Below, piece after piece: positions 41,851-50,577 of a DNA stretch of 64,000 bases. How positions within the stretch are numbered: position 1 is the first letter of the stretch; every line of letters begins with the position of its first letter. Made by a program: the position numbers and the translations under genes. The notes under the pieces were generated by a model. That model did no database searches, was not told the origin of the DNA, and worked only from the letters and a program-made list of their open reading frames with translations. This DNA comes from Alistipes sp. (lineage in GTDB: Bacteria; Bacteroidota; Bacteroidia; Bacteroidales; Rikenellaceae): the NCBI GenBank assembly GCA_021202985.1, contig JAJQCA010000014.1, forward strand, positions 1-64,000, written 5' to 3'.

Positions 41851-42396
41851 ATTAAGAAACACTCCCGAAAGCAACACACCACAAATGTAAAGGATTTTTA
41901 TTTAAAAAATCAAACAACCCGGATTATTTTTAACTTTTAAGAGCGCAGTTATTTCAATTTTTTATTTTCTTATTTACATGAAATAAAAAAGGAAGCCATA
42001 TTTAAGAAAGCCCTATTAGTCTTATTATTAAGTATTTACCGAGCTGCGCATTCTGATTTAAGGTCAAAAAGGTTTGTAAGGGGAATAAATTCACTCCCCC
42101 TAACCCCGCGTTTTTATTTTATCACCCTGTTATATCATTGAGTATAGTAAGGCCAGGCGCTCTGGTTTAAAGTATCTCATTTATTCTTGACAACCAGGTG
42201 TTTCGATATATCCACCGGAAAGCAAACAATCACCAATTACGGTAAGTTATTATTTATCAACTAACTTAATCAGACGTGGTTTTCCTGACGGGACACTTGA
42301 AACTATCCGTTTGGCTCAATGTTTCTCTCACAATACGGCTGTTAGTTTTCTTCTCGTTGGATTACAGTTGTTTCCGGCTGAATAAAACCGCATGGA
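41851..42396. promoter_or_regulatory. Predicted invertible promoter segment (546 bp, AT-rich, non-coding)
   Basis: Bounded by the perfect inverted repeats, adjacent to a tyrosine recombinase, contains one consensus promoter, no substantial ORF. Confidence 0.85.
41882..41914 (-). promoter_or_regulatory. Bacteroidota promoter on the minus strand: -33 TTTG (41911-41914), -7 TACATTTG (41882-41889), 21-nt spacer; points left in this assembly
   Basis: Reverse complement reads TTTG-ATTTTTTAAATAAAAATCCTT-TACATTTG. Confidence 0.8.
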
Positions 42397-42416
42397 CTGT
42401 CACTCTGAAAGTGACA
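42397..42416 (-). repeat. Right inverted repeat (predicted crossover site): CTGTCACTCTGAAAGTGACA
   Basis: Exact reverse complement of 41831-41850. Confidence 0.95.
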
Positions 42417-42450
42417 ATATAAAATAAGAATTGAATATATATAGTAGATA

Positions 42451-42987
42451 ATGCGGTTGTTCAACCTTTTAACGATTCAATATCCTATGTCCGGTATGTA
42501 TCATGGTAACCTGTTATCCAAGCCCGTACGCGAAGGAATAATTACGGCCTGCGGGATTATCCGGCTGGGATTCGAAAACGGGAAGGTCACAAAAAGCATG
42601 CTCTCTGCCGGCACCGGACTACCCGTATCCACTATACGCAACATCGTATCGAAATTCACTGTGCACGGCTGGCTGGAGCCGGACAGCAAAGGCTTACGGC
42701 CCTGTGCGATTTTCACCGAAATCACCCTTTACGATATTGTTACCGTATTCGACGGATGGCTTCACGTCGGAAACGCCAACCTAACCTCGCTGCACGGTAT
42801 AACCCCCGAGGCGTGCGCATTGGTCTGGGACTGTGAGAAGTTGACCGGGGAGGTTCTGAAAGCCGCACTATCCGCTCTACCGGTAAAGGACTTTCTCAGT
42901 ACGGGCGATTTTGCACAGCGGGCGGTCCGCAATCCCAAAAGAATTAAAGCTCCGGACCCGGAACTGCCGGTGGGTAGTTATAAATAA
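42451..42987 (+). CDS. Rrf2-like winged-helix transcriptional regulator
   Basis: VREGIITACGIIRLGFENGKVTKSMLSAGTGLPVSTIRNIVSKFTVHGWLEPDS...ITLYDIVTVFDGWL resembles the Rrf2 wHTH plus ITLxDIVxAxxG segment. Confidence 0.6.
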   Translation: MRLFNLLTIQYPMSGMYHGNLLSKPVREGIITACGIIRLGFENGKVTKSMLSAGTGLPVSTIRNIVSKFTVHGWLEPDSKGLRPCAIFTEITLYDIVTVFDGWLHVGNANLTSLHGITPEACALVWDCEKLTGEVLKAALSALPVKDFLSTGDFAQRAVRNPKRIKAPDPELPVGSYK

Positions 42988-43300
42988 CGGGAAAAAATTA
43001 TCGACTATAACATATTCACACCAATAAAAATATAAACACCGACAACCATGAGAAAGAAAACTACCCCATCCTTCCTGATTACCGGTCTTATTAGGTATAC
43101 ATGAAAATCAGAAAGGAATAACCCCTGACAACCTGCCGTAAAGATCCGGCGGGTTCTTAAATCCGTGCCGGTAACTACCCCGCAACCCCGCGCAAGTCAG
43201 GAATAAACACCATTACAAGAGTCCTTGCCGGCACCCACCGGTATTGGACGCCATGTGAACCGTAAAGTATATATAACACCAATCAACCAAATTTTTAATT

Positions 43301-44572
43301 ATGAAAATCAAACACTTATTCATTGCAACTGCAGCGTTTGCATTGGGTCTGGCCGGTTGCAGCAAATCGGACGACGGAGCAAAAAGCGGCAGTAATTTCG
43401 ACATGTTCATGCAGATGGACATGGAGGCCGTAACTCGCGCGGCGGTCGACTTTGAAGTCAATACCGGCGACCTTACTGTGTTCGGCGACGGCGCTATTTT
43501 CTTCACGCGTAACGACGCCGACGAAACCATCGTAAGAATGGTTAAAGTCTCCAGCACCGGGCAGGCAGGATCGGTTAGCGCATCACAGCTTGCCAACGGC
43601 TATCTGTTCAAAGACGTGCAGGCGTCGGCCGTAAAGGTCTATATCGTGGGTAATTACGATTTCGGAAGCCGCACCTTCGCGGACATGAACGAAGTACGTG
43701 CCCTTACCGTGAATGTCACCAACCAGAAGGACGACTATTTCGGTATCGGCAAGGTTACACTGTACGGTTTCGCGGATATCCAGTCCGTGAACTCGAGCAC
43801 TTACGACAGTGCCGACATAGCCGCGGCCATCGCCGCCGAAGCTGACAGGCTTGCCGTTACCACCATCTCTCCCATCATGGCGCGCTTCGAAATCGACAAA
43901 ATCAGCGGCGACGCGCCCCATGCCGACAACTCGCCGAGCGATATCGACGAATTCACCATTGCCGGTATCTACATCAACAACTACTATTACAGGGTAAGCC
44001 TTACCGGCGAACCGACCGCTACCGACGATCCCGTCCACAACTCTAACCGTACCCCGGCGTGGCCCAACAAGTACGAGCAGTACGCCCGGACCACGGCAAC
44101 TCCTCCGGGACAGTACGACCCGGCATGGGAAGGACTGCTTTTCGACGACTCGGTATTCGGAACCACCGAAGCCCTGTCGCACACTCCGGCGGAATTCGAT
44201 GCCGATATGGTTACGTGGGCCTATAACGTCTTTGCCGACGGAAGCGCTGTTCCGCATATCGTACTCCACCTGGAGAACGTGAAGGTAAACGGCAACCTCC
44301 GCCCCAACGAAGTACTCGACGGTCCCGGTGCATCTTCCAGCGACCCGAACGCCGGCACAGCTTACATTACCGTAACCGGTTACTACACGAGGAACACCAC
44401 CGCCGACGAGCCCATTCTGGGCGGTAACGTCTACAAAATGGCCGACCTCGCTTTCAGCGACGATAACCTTACCGACGAGCCTTACGAGGAAAACGAGGAC
44501 AGGGATAAAGTCTGGGTTAAGGTAACGGTTAAACCGTGGGAAGTAAAACAAGTAGACCCCAACTACGGTTGA
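43301..44572 (+). CDS. FimA/Mfa1-type fimbrillin, lipoprotein
   Basis: Lipobox LGLAGC; EAVTRAAVDFEV; ARFEIDKISGD; WAYNVFADGSAVPHIVLHLENV; C-terminal WVKVTVKPWEVKQVDPNYG. Confidence 0.85.
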   Translation: MKIKHLFIATAAFALGLAGCSKSDDGAKSGSNFDMFMQMDMEAVTRAAVDFEVNTGDLTVFGDGAIFFTRNDADETIVRMVKVSSTGQAGSVSASQLANGYLFKDVQASAVKVYIVGNYDFGSRTFADMNEVRALTVNVTNQKDDYFGIGKVTLYGFADIQSVNSSTYDSADIAAAIAAEADRLAVTTISPIMARFEIDKISGDAPHADNSPSDIDEFTIAGIYINNYYYRVSLTGEPTATDDPVHNSNRTPAWPNKYEQYARTTATPPGQYDPAWEGLLFDDSVFGTTEALSHTPAEFDADMVTWAYNVFADGSAVPHIVLHLENVKVNGNLRPNEVLDGPGASSSDPNAGTAYITVTGYYTRNTTADEPILGGNVYKMADLAFSDDNLTDEPYEENEDRDKVWVKVTVKPWEVKQVDPNYG

Positions 44573-44651
44573 TACTCCTTTAAGTAAATCCCGCGGGGAC
44601 GCAGGGACGCCAGTCGGCGTTCCCCGGGATTATTCCTTACAAAAATCATCC

Positions 44652-45647
44652 ATGAAAAAGGCATCGATATATACGGTCCTGCTGTTGCTGTACGCCCTTG
44701 TACCGGGCGGCTGCATCGCCGAGGACAGAAGCGACTGTCCCGACGACAACGGTCCGCGGCTCGTATTGAATTTCGAATACTTCGACTCCACGGAAGACGA
44801 AGCCGATGCCGTGTGGTCCGAAATTTTCGCGGACAGCATCCATACGGTCGACGTATTGGTGTTCGACCGCAACCTGTTCCTTTACACCTATGTACCGTTG
44901 GAGCAGGAAGTCAAAGAAACCCGGCGGGTGGAGATACCTGTGGAACCGGGAGAGTATTACATAGTTTGTTGGGGTAACAACCTCAGCCGCCGCACGGATG
45001 TGGCCGGGACTGCCGGGTTCGAAGATTTTCAGCTCGACCTCGACAATACCACCACGATCGACCCCGTGTATTACGCCCCGGATATCCGGAGGCAGGACGT
45101 AGCCGGAGGACGAGCGCCTAAGTCGCGCTCGGAAGACCTGGAGCCTTACCGCGTCGAAGTAGCGCCGGTGGGTACCACGGAACACACGATGTCCTTTATG
45201 AGCGCACACCGAATATTGGAGGTGACGCTCGTAAATTTCCCGGACGTGGTGGAAGAAACCCATACCAACCCTACAATATCGGTCACAAGGCAGGTATCCT
45301 CGTACGATATAGAACTCGGCAGGGGCGAGGAGAATATGACACTTCTCCGGCAGGCCCGTTCCCAAACGGACAGCGACGACCGCAAACTCGGCTACGCGTC
45401 CTATTACATACCGCATTTCGACAACGACAACCCGATTCAAATCGCTATAAACGGCACCGATTACGGCGCCCCATACGAACATACGGTACCCATGACCCGG
45501 GTACTGGAAGAACTCTACCCCGAATGGATAATGTACGACGGGGATAACCGCACTCTGAAAGTGGAAATAGACTGGAACGACGGGGTGCACCTCAAACTGC
45601 GCATAGCCAGTTGGGAGGTAAAACACATCGACCCGGGATTCAGTTAA
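44652..45647 (+). CDS. FimB/Mfa2-type fimbrial anchor lipoprotein
   Basis: GGCIAEDRSDCPDDNGPRLVLNFEYFD; VDVLVFDRNLFLYTYV; PGEYYIVCWGNNL; RTLKVEIDWNDGVHLKLRIASWEV. Confidence 0.85.
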   Translation: MKKASIYTVLLLLYALVPGGCIAEDRSDCPDDNGPRLVLNFEYFDSTEDEADAVWSEIFADSIHTVDVLVFDRNLFLYTYVPLEQEVKETRRVEIPVEPGEYYIVCWGNNLSRRTDVAGTAGFEDFQLDLDNTTTIDPVYYAPDIRRQDVAGGRAPKSRSEDLEPYRVEVAPVGTTEHTMSFMSAHRILEVTLVNFPDVVEETHTNPTISVTRQVSSYDIELGRGEENMTLLRQARSQTDSDDRKLGYASYYIPHFDNDNPIQIAINGTDYGAPYEHTVPMTRVLEELYPEWIMYDGDNRTLKVEIDWNDGVHLKLRIASWEVKHIDPGFS

Positions 45648-45704
45648 AGTGTACGGAAACCGGTAACCGACCGAAAGAACCGCAATAGAAAGCCAGGTAA
45701 CGAA

Positions 45705-46922
45705 ATGGTAAAAAAAGCGAAATATAACGGTCCCGACAGGGCATCGGCTCCCCAGGGACGTTCCGTCAGATCCGCGCTGACGGTGCGAATCCTGTCGGCC
45801 ATTACGGTTATGGCGGCTCTCTGTTCGTGTATCGGGGAAGAACCCGTACAGGCCGGGGATGAAACCGTAACGGTAAAGGTCAGGTCGGTGGGGACCGGGA
45901 CGCGTGCGGAAGGTGCGGCCGTCACCGACGGGCAGGCCGCAGTGCTGAACGACGGGCTTTTGATATTCTCGCTTGCCGACGGGACCATAAAGCGGGTATT
46001 CCGCGTGGCTCCGGGTATCACGGGCGGCGACGTTATTGGTATAGAAGACATTACTTCCACGGAAGGCGTTACGGTTAAAGACATAGACGAAGAATGCACC
46101 ACGGTGGATTTCTTCGGCAATATCCCGACCGGCATCACGGCCCCAGACGACGAGACGGACATCGCCCTGTTCCGGGCGGCGGTACAGCCCGTACCGGCCC
46201 TTGCTGACGGCTCGGGCGGCGTGGGTACCGTGGGTCTCTACGGTAGGGGAAGCATCACGGCAACTGCGCAACGCAGGGCCGATTTCACTGCCGCACCCAT
46301 CGGTGCGCGGCTCGAAATCGAGAAATTCGTCCGCGACCCGAACGTAATCCGCACCTTCGAAATAGACGGTATTTTCATAAACAACTTTTACCACCGGGCC
46401 GCAATGACCGGCTCCGGCGACAGCGCGGACATTATCTATTACGGCCCGAACAACCTGTTCGAAGAGAACGGCGAGCTTTACTACGCCACCGCCTACAAGG
46501 GCACCCTGTTCGACTACGACGCCGCGTCGCACCTCGGCAACCTCGCCGGGAACGAATACGGTCCCGCAACGCCCGGCACCGTCTGGGCCTACAACGTCTT
46601 CGCCGGGGAAGTGCCGCATATAGTGGTCAGGCTCTCGAACGTGGAGGCCGAGCCGCAGTACCTTATCGACAAGGGTTACGCCACCGACCCGTTCCAGGAA
46701 CGCGCCTCATGGTATATAACCGTGACGGGGCTGCGTTACCAGAACCAACTGCTGCCGGCCCTCACGGGCGGCGAGGCCTACACCATGTCGATTACCGTGG
46801 GCGAGAACCTCTCAACGATTCCCGAACCGGGCGACAATGACGTGGAAGTGGACGTTAAGGTCAATATAGTTACGTGGGTTCCCGTCGACAATTCGACCGG
46901 GCTGCCCCACCTGCCGTGGTAA
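45705..46922 (+). CDS. Second FimA/Mfa-type fimbrillin, lipoprotein
   Basis: MAALCSCIGEEP; RSVGTGTRAEGAAV; ARLEIEKFVRD; VWAYNVFAGEVPHIVVRLSNVEAEPQYL; VNIVTWVPVDNSTGLPHLPW. Confidence 0.82.
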   Translation: MVKKAKYNGPDRASAPQGRSVRSALTVRILSAITVMAALCSCIGEEPVQAGDETVTVKVRSVGTGTRAEGAAVTDGQAAVLNDGLLIFSLADGTIKRVFRVAPGITGGDVIGIEDITSTEGVTVKDIDEECTTVDFFGNIPTGITAPDDETDIALFRAAVQPVPALADGSGGVGTVGLYGRGSITATAQRRADFTAAPIGARLEIEKFVRDPNVIRTFEIDGIFINNFYHRAAMTGSGDSADIIYYGPNNLFEENGELYYATAYKGTLFDYDAASHLGNLAGNEYGPATPGTVWAYNVFAGEVPHIVVRLSNVEAEPQYLIDKGYATDPFQERASWYITVTGLRYQNQLLPALTGGEAYTMSITVGENLSTIPEPGDNDVEVDVKVNIVTWVPVDNSTGLPHLPW

Positions 46923-46947
46923 CCGCAAGAAAAGAAACGCTAACATT

Positions 46948-49900
46948 ATGAACGGAACACAACATAGCTTCTATAAAATATTTCTAAGGCGCCTCCGCTT
47001 TATGTTCATCCTGTGGGGCGCGGTGCTGTTAGCCGGTTCATGTATTAAAGAGGATATGAAACCGGCAGTACCCGAAGGCGAGACCGAGGTTACGATAGCC
47101 ATTTCGGTTCCCGGGCCTGTGGCGGCCGCGACACGCGGACTGACCGCAACCGAAGAGGACCGGGTCGGCACCATAGAGTTGCTGGTATTCGACACGTCGG
47201 ACAAGTTCCTCTACGTGTCGAACGCCCGCGACATTACGGCGGACAACAACGTACGTAACTTCCAGGCAGTGCTTAAGACCGGGACCGTCAAAATCACCAT
47301 GCTGGCCAATTGCCGGGAAATCATAAACGATATTTACCCTACGGGTATACCGGAAGGCACGGCAAGACAGACCGTCATAGACGCGCTTGTCCTCTCCGCC
47401 TCCGCCGCCGGTTGGATAACCGACCCCGCGGACCCGGAGTACCGCGACATCCCTATGTGGGGCGACGTGCCCGGCACGGTAACGATAGACCTCACCACCA
47501 CCAGCCTCCAGACCGGCGGAACAAACATTTTCGACATCCACCGCATGGTCGCGAAGGTGGACGTTACAACTTCGCTCGACCCGTCGGCATTCACCCTTAC
47601 CAGCGTACGACTCTATTACTACACCGACAAGGGAAGCCTGATACCGGGGACGGCTTACGACCCGTCGAATCCGTCACCGTACCTTCCCTATGGTACGGCA
47701 AAAACCAAAGGTCCGCTGGTATACGACGGCACGAAGCTCACCGATACCGGCAACGGGGTAATGGCCTGCCTCGACGAGATTTATATGTTCGAATCCGGTG
47801 CCGGAAGCCGCGGTGCTCATCCGGCCAACACGTGCCTGGTTGTGGGCGGGAATTATAAAGGTATCCCGGGTTTTTACCGTATCGATTTCCAGAAAACGAC
47901 GGTGCAGGGCAACGACTACCTCGACATAAACCGCAACCACCATTACCAGGTGGTCATCACCGACGTGCGGGATATCGGTTTCCCGGACCCGGACGAGGCG
48001 CTGGAAGCGTTCCCGGTGGACCTGGACAGCCAGATTATCGACTGGAACGAGGACAATACGGACGACGTCGCGATCGAGGGCGGTTACGTACTGAAGCTCA
48101 GTACCGACGAACTTGTGTTCAACCCGGGCCTCGGAACACAGGTGGTGTATATCTACACCGACCATCCGGACGGCTGGAAGCTGGACACGGGCAGCCTGCC
48201 CGCGTGGATTAGCGCCGTATCCCCCGCCACCGGACCGGCAGGAGATTACACCCCGGTGACCGTGACGGTGGAGGAACACGACGGGATGAGCCTGCGGTTC
48301 GTGGAAATACCGGTAATCGTGGCGAACCTCTCGAAAGACATAATGGTTATGCAGCGCGGGCTGAGCGACGTGGACCTCGAGGTCTACGCCTCCCCCAACC
48401 CGCTCCTGCTGGGTAAATACATGACCACCGATTCACCCGCAACCCTGACCATAAGCACCTACCCCGCGGGCATCCCGCTCTATTTCGAGTACAGCGGTGA
48501 AATCCAGTGGAAAACCGGGTACGGCGTTCCGCCGGACGGAACTACGGACCGCACGTTCGAATTCATCGCCCTGCCTAACACCTCCGGCTCCGTAACCTTC
48601 GGTTACCTTACGGTGTATGTGAAAAATTCTGCGGGAAGCATCGCGTCCGCCATCGTGGAAATACAGCAGGTGGATAAAATCGCAGGGCTTGAGGCCGACC
48701 TCGACGCAATGTACGACCCCTATCCGGGAGAGTACGAATTCCGGGTAAACTCCACTGTGCCCTGGCAGGTAAACTATGTCGCGGACGGAAGCGCCTGGCA
48801 GCCATCGTTCGGAATGACGCTCCAGCCGGCAACCAGCAGTTGGGAGACGAAGAAATTCACATTTTCTGGCAATCCGCTTTACCAGAACCGCGAGGTGGAA
48901 GTTTCGCTGTACGCTCCGGAATCGCGGGAATTCGAGACCCTCATATTCAACCAGTCGTATCTTCCGCCAACCATCGATCCCGTGGAAGGGACATCTTTAT
49001 ATGTGCCGTCGGCCTCGGGCGAGACCTCCAAATTTAAGTTCAAAACAAATGCGGACTGGCAGATAACGACAGACAATAACTGGAGTTCGATGATACGTGC
49101 GCAAGTTTCCCCCCAGTCGGTTACGGATATAGGTACGGCTTACCTGATGGACGAATACGAGATAGAATTCACCACGACGGACTACGCATACAATGGTACT
49201 ACACCTAAAGCGGGAATGACGACACTAAGCGGCTTCACGCTAAGGCTGATGAACCATACCCCACACAGCGGAACAGTTTCACAGTACTTCACCGTGAGAC
49301 GGATAGTTCCGCCGATGATAAGACTGAGCTCTTCCGGCATAAGGAGTTACTGCCCACTGGAAAATAATAGTACTTTGTACGTGGGCGGTTACAACCCGAC
49401 TTCTTCGTCCTACTTGAGCTTGTTGTCCTCCGGGGAACAGGACCTCGCCCTCCATTTCGACACCAACGTCGACTACGAAATATGGACGAGCCTGAACCCG
49501 AGCGAAGTATTTACCCATACCGTCTCCGGATCGGTTATGGAGACGAACCAGATTTCGCCCCGGATGAGGATACCGGCGAACGAGACCGGTTCGAACCGCG
49601 ACATAACGGTATATGTCCGGGTGGCGGGAACTACGGAGGTACTCGAATTTCCCTTAGAGCAGAAGGGCTGGAATGTGTCCGCGGAGCTCAATTCTCCCGT
49701 TTCGGGAGTCCTCTCCACGGGCGGACCACAATTTAACATTACCTTCAAAGACCCGGACGGACAAATAACCGGTACCACACCTTTGGTTTTCGCCTTTATC
49801 GTCGACGGTAAGGAGTTTATCATGGAACCCGGCACCGGTACGGCGGGGGGAAATGTCCCGGCTATGTATAAGACATCCGTAGCGGGCGGCAGTGCAGTAT

Positions 49901-50559
49901 ATGAAATACCCCTTGCGTTCAACCCGGGCGAGAAGGCCCGGGATGTACAGTTGATTTACGGGATAAGGACAAGCGGGGGAACGACCCTGAATGCATATCA
50001 AGCCCTGTATGCGTTCCATAGAATCGGACCGGTATTCGAACAGGACTGGAAAATACAAGAGCTTAGTGCCGGACTCGGAGGTTACAAAATAGCGAGGGGG
50101 AATATACCTGACGTAACGGGCAATTACGCTCAAAACGGCAGGATCAACTGGACCAACGCTCTCGGTATAGCGGAAACATACCTCACCACACTGCGGTTTA
50201 CCGACCCGGCGGAATATTACACGTACGACGTGCTCACGGGTAGCAGTAAAGTGGTGGTATCCTGTGCCTCTCATACCGAACCGGATTATCCGGATATGGA
50301 GTGGCGCGTGCCGACCCTCGACGAATTGAAGGAGATGTTCGAAAACAGGGATATCATAGGCGGATTCAACGGGGGTTCCACAAACGTGAGTTCGGTTAAT
50401 TACTGGGCCATCAACGAAGTCAGCGCGACCAATGCCTATATGGTGAATTTTTTGGAAAGTACTTTCGTCCCGATAACAGAGGCAACTAAAACTTCCGGTC
50501 TTGTTGCAAACTATCCAGGTCACCTTGGAATCGTGCGCTGCGTCTCCCGGACGCCTTAA
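46948..50559 (+). CDS. Large fimbrial tip-like lipoprotein: fimbrillin-like N-terminus, BACON-like domains, FISUMP-like C-terminus
   Basis: LLAGSCIKEDMKPAVPEGETEVTIAISVPG; VGTIELLVFDTSDKFLYV; HPDGWKLDTGSLPAWISAVSP; C-terminal WRVPTLDELKEMF...LGIVRCVSRTP. Confidence 0.75.
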   Translation: MNGTQHSFYKIFLRRLRFMFILWGAVLLAGSCIKEDMKPAVPEGETEVTIAISVPGPVAAATRGLTATEEDRVGTIELLVFDTSDKFLYVSNARDITADNNVRNFQAVLKTGTVKITMLANCREIINDIYPTGIPEGTARQTVIDALVLSASAAGWITDPADPEYRDIPMWGDVPGTVTIDLTTTSLQTGGTNIFDIHRMVAKVDVTTSLDPSAFTLTSVRLYYYTDKGSLIPGTAYDPSNPSPYLPYGTAKTKGPLVYDGTKLTDTGNGVMACLDEIYMFESGAGSRGAHPANTCLVVGGNYKGIPGFYRIDFQKTTVQGNDYLDINRNHHYQVVITDVRDIGFPDPDEALEAFPVDLDSQIIDWNEDNTDDVAIEGGYVLKLSTDELVFNPGLGTQVVYIYTDHPDGWKLDTGSLPAWISAVSPATGPAGDYTPVTVTVEEHDGMSLRFVEIPVIVANLSKDIMVMQRGLSDVDLEVYASPNPLLLGKYMTTDSPATLTISTYPAGIPLYFEYSGEIQWKTGYGVPPDGTTDRTFEFIALPNTSGSVTFGYLTVYVKNSAGSIASAIVEIQQVDKIAGLEADLDAMYDPYPGEYEFRVNSTVPWQVNYVADGSAWQPSFGMTLQPATSSWETKKFTFSGNPLYQNREVEVSLYAPESREFETLIFNQSYLPPTIDPVEGTSLYVPSASGETSKFKFKTNADWQITTDNNWSSMIRAQVSPQSVTDIGTAYLMDEYEIEFTTTDYAYNGTTPKAGMTTLSGFTLRLMNHTPHSGTVSQYFTVRRIVPPMIRLSSSGIRSYCPLENNSTLYVGGYNPTSSSYLSLLSSGEQDLALHFDTNVDYEIWTSLNPSEVFTHTVSGSVMETNQISPRMRIPANETGSNRDITVYVRVAGTTEVLEFPLEQKGWNVSAELNSPVSGVLSTGGPQFNITFKDPDGQITGTTPLVFAFIVDGKEFIMEPGTGTAGGNVPAMYKTSVAGGSAVYEIPLAFNPGEKARDVQLIYGIRTSGGTTLNAYQALYAFHRIGPVFEQDWKIQELSAGLGGYKIARGNIPDVTGNYAQNGRINWTNALGIAETYLTTLRFTDPAEYYTYDVLTGSSKVVVSCASHTEPDYPDMEWRVPTLDELKEMFENRDIIGGFNGGSTNVSSVNYWAINEVSATNAYMVNFLESTFVPITEATKTSGLVANYPGHLGIVRCVSRTP

Positions 50560-50577
50560 CCCGATACAAAATATAAT

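Noticed and set aside
42067-42092. AAGGTTTG (about 42078) as a rightward -7 element in the invertible segment
   Set aside because: Lacks the leading TA dinucleotide of TAnnTTTG.
44646-46619. 657-aa minus-strand ORF antisense to two fimbrial genes
   Set aside because: Mirror of strongly supported fimbrial CDS; low-complexity V/G/R/H/Y composition, no signal or domain.
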